In this document: in pieces, positions 35,150 through 43,800 of the stretch
How positions within the stretch are numbered: the stretch's first letter is position 1
How the letters are laid out: each line of letters starts with the position of its first letter
Assembly (NCBI GenBank): GCA_964607755.1
Contig: CAZSMC010000013.1
Location: 17,269-81,268, forward strand
Direction of reading: 5' to 3'
Length of the DNA: 64,000 nucleotides
DNA from: CAZSMC01 sp964607755
Lineage (GTDB): Bacteria; Zhuqueibacterota; Zhuqueibacteria; Residuimicrobiales; Krinioviventaceae
Program-made: the position numbers and the translations under genes
Notes under the pieces: generated by a model
The model's database searches: none
What the model was told of the DNA's origin: nothing
The model's input: the letters and a program-made list of their open reading frames with translations, nothing else

Positions 35150-35572
35150 ATGTTTAAAATAGTGTCCAACATGGATGAGCTCATCAAAGCCCTTACTGTC
35201 CGGGCAGTTGTGTTTATTGGTGAGCAGAATTGTCCGTACGATCTGGAAATTGATGAATATGAACATAGCTGCGTTCACATTCTGGGTGAACTGGAAGGTG
35301 AGCCTGTGGCTGCGGCACGCATTCGTTTTCTGGGCCTTTATGCCAAATTCGAACGCATTGCTGTGCGCCAAGAGTGGCGGGGAAAAGGCTACGGTCATCA
35401 ACTGGTCAATTACATGCTCGATTATGCGCGGGAACGCGGCTATAAAACAACAAAAATGCATGCCCAAACTTATCTGGATGATTTTTATAGTCAACACGGT
35501 TTTGTGAAACATGGGGATATTTTTAAAGAAGCCGGAATTGATCATTATTTGATGATCCGGCATGAAAAATGA
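35150..35572 (+). CDS. GNAT family N-acetyltransferase
   Basis: Protein of 140 residues with a complete GNAT fold. The acetyl-CoA pyrophosphate loop is RQEWRGKGYGHQLV, preceded by the FERIAV strand, and the C-terminal YSQHGFVKHGDIF motif closes the domain. The N-terminal VRAVVFIGEQNCPYDLEID stretch is like ElaA and related small-substrate acetylases. Substrate unknown. A GAGGTT ribosome binding site precedes the ATG. The next gene starts 69 bp downstream but has no obvious functional link. Confidence 0.9.
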   Translation: MFKIVSNMDELIKALTVRAVVFIGEQNCPYDLEIDEYEHSCVHILGELEGEPVAAARIRFLGLYAKFERIAVRQEWRGKGYGHQLVNYMLDYARERGYKTTKMHAQTYLDDFYSQHGFVKHGDIFKEAGIDHYLMIRHEK

Positions 35573-35641
35573 AATGAAACACGAATACGATTTCGCCGTA
35601 ACTTCCAAAGTGAACAGAAATCTATCAAACTGGAGGTTCCC

Positions 35642-36628
35642 ATGAACCATGTTATAAATTATGCGATCATTCTGCTGCTTTTATTGAATATCCACCCAGC
35701 GGGGGCCAGAACAATCGACCGGCGATTTCATAAAACATACAAAGATATTAAAGAGGCTATCCTGCATCTCAAACACGGTGACGGTGATGTGACGATCACT
35801 CCCTGGAATCGGGATGCCATCGATATTGTTGTGGTGTATCGCGCCAGGCTGACCGGCTCTGGTGCGGATGAGACGTTTGAGGTCGAATTTGAACGCCGCA
35901 ATAACCGCATCACAGTGACCGGGCGTGAACCTTCTTTTAGATGGGGACTCTTTTCAAGCCAAAAAATCTACGAATATACTTACACGATCAAAGCGCCGAG
36001 CAACACGCAATTGGTTCTTGATGGTACAGACGGCGATGTGCGTATCCGAGCATGGCGGGAAACCATAGAAATCAATGGCGTAGACGGCGACATCCGCTTG
36101 AATGATGTCGTTGCTCCGTCAGTTTTTATCTCGGTTACTGACGGTGATTGCTTTTTAAAAGACATCAGTGCCAAACTCACAGTTTATCTGGAAGATGGCG
36201 ATGTAGATATCAACGGTATTGAATCCAGCTCTTGCTCGATTCGCGCCAAAGACGGTGATATCCACATTGTCCATGCGTCCGGTGTTTTCCGATTGGAATG
36301 TGTGGACGGCGACATTAACCTGCACAATGCTTATGCTGAACGTCTTGATGCCAGGGCAATAGACGGCGACCTTGATATTGACTTGAGAAGTTTCCGGGAC
36401 ACCCGCGCCGATCTCAAGACAGTTGACGGTGATATCAAAGTCACATTAGAGCGTGGCTTTTCTGCGAAATTAACCTTATCAACACGTGACGGTACTGTGA
36501 ATACCCGCCTGTCAAAAGTCGACTATGAAGAACGCCGGAAAGATTTTTTCTCCGGCTCGCTGCACGGCGGGAACGGTTTAATCCGCGTGCAAACTGTAGA
36601 CGGAGATATTCTGGTGATTGAAAGATAG
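35642..36628 (+). CDS. Secreted DUF4097-type beta-helix repeat protein
   Basis: Protein of 328 residues with a signal peptide (cleavage after Ala-Gly-Ala, about residue 22). From about residue 35 it repeats a ~20-residue turn centred on Asp-Gly-Asp with alternating hydrophobic residues (LKHGDGDVTI, TDGDVRI, VDGDIRL, EDGDVDI, KDGDIHI, VDGDINL, IDGDLDI, VDGDIKV, RDGTVNT, VDGDILV). This is the DUF4097/DUF4098 putative-adhesin right-handed beta-helix pattern. Stacked Asp residues suggest calcium or polyanion-like surface chemistry, but the role is unknown. A GGAGG ribosome binding site precedes the ATG. Confidence 0.82.
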   Translation: MNHVINYAIILLLLLNIHPAGARTIDRRFHKTYKDIKEAILHLKHGDGDVTITPWNRDAIDIVVVYRARLTGSGADETFEVEFERRNNRITVTGREPSFRWGLFSSQKIYEYTYTIKAPSNTQLVLDGTDGDVRIRAWRETIEINGVDGDIRLNDVVAPSVFISVTDGDCFLKDISAKLTVYLEDGDVDINGIESSSCSIRAKDGDIHIVHASGVFRLECVDGDINLHNAYAERLDARAIDGDLDIDLRSFRDTRADLKTVDGDIKVTLERGFSAKLTLSTRDGTVNTRLSKVDYEERRKDFFSGSLHGGNGLIRVQTVDGDILVIER

Positions 36629-36744
36629 GCAATGCACGGTTCGCCCTTTCTTGACATTGGAACCAAATGCGTTTTCACTTTTCATTTTTTGAAAACATTT
36701 TCTAAATGAATAATAACAAACAAGAACAAAACGAGGGATTAGAT

Positions 36745-38136
36745 ATGCTTAGACTAACAAGTTGGATTTTAATCTTTCTATGCACCACAATGGTGTCGGC
36801 CGGAGAAGGCGATATTTCGCCAGCTATGCTGGAGCAATTTGATCAGCATATCAAAGATTCAGACATCACGGCCATTCAGAACGCCGTGTCGAACAACGAT
36901 GTTCGAAAACTCGCTCTGAACCGGAAAAAGGTTGGGCATGTTAATGATCTTTTTGCCGTACAAATTGATGTGCCGGAAATTACCAATCAGAAAAGCAGTG
37001 GACGCTGCTGGTTATTTACCAGTCTGAATGTGCTGAGACCCAAAGTGATTGAAAGGTTTAATCTGGAACATTTTGAATTTTCTGAAAATTATTGCTTTTT
37101 CTGGGATCAGTTGGAAAAGTCCAATTTGTTCCTCGAAGCTATTATCTCCACCCGGGACCTTGATCTACAAAGTCGGCGAATGGAATGGTTGTTTCGGCAT
37201 CCCATCGGCGACGGCGGGGTGTGGAACGATGCAGTGGCGGTGATTGAAAAATACGGTGTTGTGCCAAAATCGGTGATGCCGGAATCTCATAACAGCGAAA
37301 ATACCCGGTTGATGAATGCTGTGTTGCGCCGCAAATTGCGAGAAGATGCTCTGGTTTTGCGTCGTATGCACAAAGAAGGCAAAACGAAAAGCGAACTCGA
37401 ACACACTAAAACCCTGATGCTGCAGGACATTTACCAGTTGCTCGTCATTCATCTCGGGACACCGCCGAAAGAATTTACCTGGCGCTACAAAGACACAGAC
37501 GGTAATCTAATCGAGCCAAAAACATACACCCCGATTGAATTTTATCAAAAGACTGTAGGCGTGAACTTGGATGATTATGTCATGATGATGAATGATCCGA
37601 CCCGGGACTATTACCAGGTGTTCGAGGTGGAATACGACCGCAATATATGGAGTGCAGTCAACTGGACGTATGTGAATTTGCCCACAGAAGATTTGAAAGA
37701 AATGGCTAAAAAGTCAATTGTCGGCAAGGAGCCCATGTACTTTTCCTGCGATGTAGGCAAGCAATTGAACCGGGATAGTGGTGTGCTTTGCGTGGAAAAT
37801 TATGATTATGAATCCCTGTACGGTGTGTCGTTTTCGATGAGCAAAAAGCAACGCATCCAGTCTTTTGATAGTGGTTCTTCGCACGGCATGTCACTTATAG
37901 GTGTGGATACGACTGCAACCGGTAAAACGACGAAATGGTTACTTGAAAACAGTTGGGGCAAAGACCGCGGGCACAATGGATTTTTAATCATGACCGATAG
38001 ATGGTTTGACGAATATATGTTCCGGCTGGTAGTCAAGAAAGATTTCGTCCCGTTAAAAATCCTGGCGATTTATAAACAAAAGCCGATCAAACTTGAACCG
38101 TGGGACCCGATGTATTGGCCGATTGAGGATGATTGA
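36745..38136 (+). CDS. C1 family (bleomycin hydrolase/PepC-like) aminopeptidase, exported
   Basis: Papain-fold peptidase of 463 residues. The start at 36745 is preferred over 36706 because GAGGG lies just before it and it exposes a signal peptide (LTSWILIFLCTTMVSAG). The catalytic set is complete: oxyanion Gln82 in TNQKSSGRCWLF, nucleophile Cys88, His380 in SSHGMSLIGVD and Asn402 in ENSWG. Cytosolic PepC enzymes lack a signal, so this is a periplasmic or outer version. The usual C-terminal Leu/Ala tail that limits PepC to aminopeptidase activity is replaced here by a longer end. Convergent with the MFS gene, 9 bp apart. Confidence 0.9.
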   Translation: MLRLTSWILIFLCTTMVSAGEGDISPAMLEQFDQHIKDSDITAIQNAVSNNDVRKLALNRKKVGHVNDLFAVQIDVPEITNQKSSGRCWLFTSLNVLRPKVIERFNLEHFEFSENYCFFWDQLEKSNLFLEAIISTRDLDLQSRRMEWLFRHPIGDGGVWNDAVAVIEKYGVVPKSVMPESHNSENTRLMNAVLRRKLREDALVLRRMHKEGKTKSELEHTKTLMLQDIYQLLVIHLGTPPKEFTWRYKDTDGNLIEPKTYTPIEFYQKTVGVNLDDYVMMMNDPTRDYYQVFEVEYDRNIWSAVNWTYVNLPTEDLKEMAKKSIVGKEPMYFSCDVGKQLNRDSGVLCVENYDYESLYGVSFSMSKKQRIQSFDSGSSHGMSLIGVDTTATGKTTKWLLENSWGKDRGHNGFLIMTDRWFDEYMFRLVVKKDFVPLKILAIYKQKPIKLEPWDPMYWPIEDD

Positions 38137-38145
38137 GAAGGCAAC

Positions 38146-39369
38146 TCACTCTTGCGGGTTAACTTTATAAACCGGAAAAAAGAACAGAATAATCGCAGCT
38201 ACCGTTCCGATAGCTGCGCCAACGCCAATTAGATCTGCAATGGCGCCGACAATCGGGGCGAATATCGCAATAAATATTGTTTTTAACTGCGATTCAACTG
38301 ACAATGCGGTTGCCATGACGTCATCTTCTATGGTATCGCTGATATAGCTCACAGCCATGGGCCGGCGTATATTTTGAACAACGTACAAGCAGATGAAAAA
38401 TGGTATGGACAGCGCAAACCACTCAAAGTGATAGCTCGCACCACTCAGCATTGTGAGCCCGATACCAACGATGAAAAGCAGATTCAGGCCCTGCGATTGT
38501 TCTTTAAAAGCTCGATTCATCCGTCCAGCATTTTGACTGGCAAATGAGGTCAAGAGAAAAAGAATAAAATAGATAACGGCAATAGTCACTGCGCTTTTCT
38601 GTTTCGCTGTGAATTGAGCCAATATTGGCAACGTTGCGGCAAATGTTTGCAGAATCGGTTGAAGATAATCCTTGACAGCTTTGAAGTAACTGTCGTACAA
38701 CGCAGAGTTTAATAATCCCCTGCGGTTTGCCGGATTTTTGAAAAAGCGGAAGGTTTTCTTCAAATCAATTCCTGTTGTCACTCGACTGCGGGAGGATTCT
38801 GTTTGATCGAGTTCATCAGGATATGACATCATCAAAAAGAGTTCAACGATATAAGGTACAATGGTTGCCAAAAAGATTGTTTTATATTCACCGGTGTAAA
38901 ATACAAGTCCTCCAGCTAATAGAGAAGAAAGAGCTGATCCCCGTTTGGACCAGGCACGGGTATGTCCATAATATTCTGTTTTCTGGTCGTAGATTCCTTT
39001 GATTCTCAGATACTTAAAAATCATGGCCTTATGAGTTCCAGAGCGTGCTGCTTCACCACCGGCGAAAAAGAGCATGGCGATAATATAAATTGTGAAATAG
39101 GGGAAAAAGTAAAAAATGATAAACGAGATGATATAGGACAGAAAGCAGAGAATCATGACGCGTTTACGGCCAAACCAGTCTGCCAACACACCGGACGGAA
39201 TTTCCATTACTGCTCTGGCAATTTCACGAATCGAAAACAGTATGCCGATCTGAAAAAACGACATGCCCGTTTCACGGAAGAAAAGCAGTATGAAAGCATC
39301 GAAAAACCGAAGGTTTTTTAAAAATCCATACGCCGAAAATTTCACATATTGCTGGTCTTTTAACATCAT
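38146..39369 (-). CDS. MFS transporter
   Basis: Membrane protein of about 407 residues with twelve predicted helices. The loop between helices 2 and 3 carries the MFS signature in the form GVLADWFGRKRVM, and the N-terminal RETGMSFFQIGILFSIREIARAVMEIPSG stretch is typical of the family. A cytoplasmic central loop (about 195-225) links the halves. ATG at 39369 has an AGGT site; a GTG seven codons earlier has none. Substrate cannot be told. It overlaps no neighbour and converges with the peptidase gene. Confidence 0.87.
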   Translation of the reverse strand: MMLKDQQYVKFSAYGFLKNLRFFDAFILLFFRETGMSFFQIGILFSIREIARAVMEIPSGVLADWFGRKRVMILCFLSYIISFIIFYFFPYFTIYIIAMLFFAGGEAARSGTHKAMIFKYLRIKGIYDQKTEYYGHTRAWSKRGSALSSLLAGGLVFYTGEYKTIFLATIVPYIVELFLMMSYPDELDQTESSRSRVTTGIDLKKTFRFFKNPANRRGLLNSALYDSYFKAVKDYLQPILQTFAATLPILAQFTAKQKSAVTIAVIYFILFLLTSFASQNAGRMNRAFKEQSQGLNLLFIVGIGLTMLSGASYHFEWFALSIPFFICLYVVQNIRRPMAVSYISDTIEDDVMATALSVESQLKTIFIAIFAPIVGAIADLIGVGAAIGTVAAIILFFFPVYKVNPQE

Positions 39370-39390
39370 GTTTACCTGGTAACTGATCAC

Positions 39391-39771
39391 ATGGTTAAAT
39401 ATTTATCACGCCGGGTTGCAAAACTGAATGGAAAAACATAGAAATATTTTTTATTATTCAATTTTTTTGTCTTAACAAGCAATTACTTGCGTATTCTCTG
39501 TGCCACTGCGTTTTTGCCTGACTTTTAATCACCCTTTGCTTACCACCTGACCGGCGCCGTCAACTGAAACTATTTATGATGTCAACAATTGTTCCATTAA
39601 AAATAAGGGACTTGAATGATTCCAATATTTAAACGAATCGAACTTTTTTTTATGAGGTGATTGATGTAAAAGTTGAGAAAATTATTCCGGCATAACAATT
39701 GTCATCAAGTCTTTTCTTGTCCGTAATTTAAAAAAATATTATCTTGTTCATAATAAAAAATAGAAAGCGTT
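39391..39771. other. Spacer between divergent MFS and CDF genes
   Basis: AT-rich, non-coding. No confident promoter, RNA or repeat was seen. Confidence 0.5.
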
Positions 39772-40644
39772 ATGCAGAACAAAAACAAAAAGTGGAATTT
39801 CATAGAAGCACGGCTGGCGATTGCTGGTAATGTTATTCTCTTTGTCGTTAAATATTATGCCGGCATTGTAACAGGCTCTGTTGCATTAATGGCTGATGCC
39901 TGGCACACATTGTCTGATTCGGCGTCTTCTGTGATTGTTTTGATTGGCGCACGAGTATCTGACAAACCCGCGGATAAGGAACATCCATTCGGTCACGGCA
40001 GGGCGGAGTTAATTGCCACCATTGCTATTGGTGTGCTTTTAGTTCTGGTGTCCTATTCTTTTCTGGAAAAAGCATACAATAAATTGCAGGAACATGAACA
40101 AACCATATTCGGACCAGTTGCTATTGGTGCTATGATTTTGTCGATTGTTGTCAAAGAGGGTATGGCTCAGTTTGCCCTGTGGGCAAATAAAAAAGTCAGG
40201 TCGAATATGCTCAAAGCCGATGCATGGCATCACCGGACGGATGCTATTTCATCGGTAATCATTCTGACCGGTGTTGTCGTTGGCCGGTATTTTTGGTGGA
40301 TAGATGGTGTACTGGGCATCCTGGTTTCGTTGCTTATCTTTTATGCTGCTGTCGATATATTTCGCGATTCTATTCAGCAAATACTGGGTCAACCCGTAGA
40401 TAAAACCACGCGGGAAAAGCTGCGAGACATTTGTGAACAGCATGGGGTCAAGATAGACTCGGTTCATCACTTTCACATGCACGAATATGGTGATCACACT
40501 GAATTGACATTTCATCTGCGTTTGCCACAATCAATGACCATTTCGACAGCCCATCATATCATTGAACAGATCGAGCAAAACATTCGTGACCAATTAGAGA
40601 TGGAAGCTACCATTCATGCAGAGCCTGCAGACCGGATTCGCTAA
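39772..40644 (+). CDS. Cation diffusion facilitator (CDF) metal/proton antiporter
   Basis: Protein of 290 residues with six transmembrane helices and a C-terminal cytoplasmic domain. Metal-site residues are visible in helix 2 (ADAWHTLSD) and helix 5 (ADAWHHRTD), the His-Asp pattern of zinc, iron or manganese exporters. The Glu/His-rich C-terminal domain (HMHEYGDHTELTFHLR) matches the dimerising metal sensor of the family. The ATG at 39772 follows a weak site. It exports divalent metal using the proton gradient. A strong terminator follows 78 bp downstream. Confidence 0.92.
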   Translation: MQNKNKKWNFIEARLAIAGNVILFVVKYYAGIVTGSVALMADAWHTLSDSASSVIVLIGARVSDKPADKEHPFGHGRAELIATIAIGVLLVLVSYSFLEKAYNKLQEHEQTIFGPVAIGAMILSIVVKEGMAQFALWANKKVRSNMLKADAWHHRTDAISSVIILTGVVVGRYFWWIDGVLGILVSLLIFYAAVDIFRDSIQQILGQPVDKTTREKLRDICEQHGVKIDSVHHFHMHEYGDHTELTFHLRLPQSMTISTAHHIIEQIEQNIRDQLEMEATIHAEPADRIR

Positions 40645-40722
40645 AGTCCGGAAATGCTTCCATTGATATTCAGATCAATTTTGATTGACTTTAAAATGAA
40701 CTAAACCTAACGTTTCACACAT

Positions 40723-40761
40723 AAAAAAAGGGAGTCCATTTTTTTGGCACTCCCTTTTTTT
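40723..40761. terminator. Bidirectional rho-independent terminator
   Basis: AAAAAAAGGGAGT (40723-40735) pairs with ACTCCCTTTTTTT (40749-40761). It lies between the convergent CDF gene and the giant secreted-protein gene. The A-run on one side and T-run on the other let it act in both directions. Confidence 0.9.
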
Positions 40762-40816
40762 AATTCTTTATAAAATTTGTAGCACATCTGAAAGGTGTAC
40801 TACAAATGTCCTGGCC

Positions 40817-43800
40817 TTATTTCATCAACATCATCCGCTGCGTTTTTTCAAAGCTATCCGCAATAATTCTGTAAAAATAAAGTCCGGATGACAATTGTTG
40901 TCCCAGGTCGTCGCGGCCATCCCATTCGACTCTGTATGTGCCGGGCGCCTGTTCTTCGTCCACAAGTGACCGCACCAGGGTGCCTCGCACATTGTAAATC
41001 GACAATCGTACACGGGACGCTTGCGGAAGTTGATAAACGATATTCGTTGCTGGATTGAACGGATTGGGGTAATTTTGCTGTAAAGCATATTCATCAGGGA
41101 TTTCACTGCTCACTCTGGAAACACCGGTAGCATATTTTATAGTGAAAACAGCATCGCTGGTATCGGCAACCGTACCGGTTGAATCAGCTATGCGCACCAG
41201 GCACATGATGCTGATCGGTTCAGTCACATTCCATATCCAGCTTTCTGTGTTTTCAGCTTCTTTTGTCAATGTTTCCCAGGAAGAGCCATTATCCCGTGAC
41301 AATTCGATCATAACCGTCTGACCGATGTTTGTAGCGCTCCATTCAATGGGCACATCAGAGCCAACTTCCCAGGTTTCCTGTCCATTTGGATTGGTGACGG
41401 TGATGGCTGGCCGCTCAACAATGGCAAAGGTCTGGTCGCAACGGTCAGAAGGCGTGCCATCGATATCCGCAACAACTATATAGCATTTTTGTGAGGCTGG
41501 CCCGGTGACCGTCCAGGTGTAAGAGCCATTGTCCACAACCGAATCGGCAACCGATTCCCAGCTTGAACCTCCGTCTCGCGACAATGAGATAGTTACAATG
41601 CCGCTTGTGTTCTTGGTGTCCCAGGTGACTTGTTCCTGCGACCCTATGGTCCATCGCTCACCGCCAGCCGGCCGAGTCACCAGCAGGTCTGGTTTTGGCC
41701 GGATTGAAAAGGTGCTGTCACTAGTATCGCTAACAGCGCCAGTTTCCGATATCAGACGAATTAAACAGGAATCTGATACCGGCTCGGTGACTGTCCATTG
41801 GAAGGTGCCGTTGGCGCTCACGTTTTCAGCCAGCGTCCTCCACGACTCACCGGAATCACGGCTTAGTTCGATATCGAGAACACCGTCATAATGCGAGGAT
41901 GTCCATCGAATGTTTTGTTCTGAACCGATATTCCAGATTTCACCTCCATTTGGCGCAAGAACTGTTAATTCTGGCGGATAAAAGAGCTCGAATAAACCGC
42001 TTGTGCCGGCAACATCTTTTTCAAGGTCTTGTACTTTAATGATGCATTGGTCCGAAGCCTCACTGTCGATATGCCAGTCATAGTTGCCAGTGTCTAAAAC
42101 AGAATCGGCAAACATGACGAATGCAGTGCTGTCCTGGGTTGCCTGGCGGTTTAACCAGATTGAAACCATTCCACTCGAGCGGAAAGATTCCCACTGGATT
42201 GTTTTTGTGGAGCCAATTTCCCACTGATCATTTGCTGCCGGAGATGTGACTGTGAGGTACGGCGGTTCCATTACAGAGAATGTGGAATCGCTGGTATCCT
42301 GTACTTTGCCATCGGAAGTTGAAACGCGCACCAGACAGGATTCCGATTCCGGTCCATCTACATTCCATGCCAGACTCGTTTCAGAATAGTCAGTAGCCAG
42401 ATCGCTCCATTCCTGGCCATTATCCCGGCTTAGCTCGACGTGAACGGTGCCTTCATAATCGGCGACACTCCATTCAACGGTTTGTGTATCGCCGATATAC
42501 CATATTTCACCGCCATCCGGTCGCAAGACAGTCAGGGAGGGCGGAGGTACAACAGCGAACATCTCATCACTTTCATCTGATGCAGCGCCGGCCGCATCAG
42601 CAACCTGAACCAGACAGGAATCCGACGGCTGAATATTGACTTTCCATGGATAGCTGCCGTCATTTTCAACTTTATCCCAGAGTTGGGTCCAGGTTTTGCC
42701 GTTATCACGGCTAATATTGAGATTAACCTGGTTAGAAATATTCACTGATTCCCAGGTGATGTTATATGTCTCGCCGGTCTGCCAGCGTTCTCCGCCATTC
42801 GGTGATGTGACTGTTATTGACGGCTTTTCTTCAATCGAGAATACAGCATCGCTGGTGTCTGCCACACTCCCATCTTTTATGGCGATTCTAACAAGACAAT
42901 CGTCAGACACTGGTCCTTCAACGGTCCACTCAAATACGGAATCAGTTGGGGAAACACTGCCCAATGTTGTCCAGCCTGCTCCTTTGTTGCGCGATAATTG
43001 GATATTCATGTCGCTCTCGATGTTCACAGTTGTCCACCGGATCATCTGGTCGGTATCAATATACCAGGCTTCGCCGCCGTTCGGTGCGATTACAGTGATA
43101 GAGGGTGGTTTCTTGATCGTGAATACAGCGTCGCTTGTATCGGCCACGTTACCATCGGTTGTTTGAACGCGTACAAGGCAATTGCCGGATTCCGGTCCTT
43201 GCACGGTCCATGTCCAGCTATTGTCTGCAACCGGTACGGTGACTAACCGTGTCCAATCCTGGCCATTATTGCGTGAGAAATCGATATTAACATTGCCAGT
43301 GACGTTCACCCTGGTCCATTTTATTTGCTGTTCCGTGCCAATCTCCCATTCTTCGCCACCATTCGGTTCAGTCACTGTGATGGACGGCGGTTCAGCAATG
43401 GAGAAAGTCGAATCGCTAACATCCGAAACATTGTTGTCATTTTCGCTTTGTATACGAACGAGGCACTCGTCCGAAGCTGGTCCGGCCACAGTCAAAGTCC
43501 AACGATTATCTGATGCGGGTCTGGAAGCGAGCCTCGTCCAGTTCTGACCGTTGTTGCGGGACAGATCAATATTGACATTACCGGTGACATTTACCACAGT
43601 CCAGTGGATTTGCTGTTCTGTACCGATTTCCCATTCTTCGCCGCCGTTAGGTAATGTAACGGTTACAGAGGGTGGATAGTCAATAGAGAACAAAGCGTCA
43701 CTCGTGTCAGTCGCGCCGTATTGATTATCTGTCACTCGAACCAGACATGAATCGGAAGCCGGGGCAGTGGCTGTCCATGTGAACGATCCGTCATTCGCTG

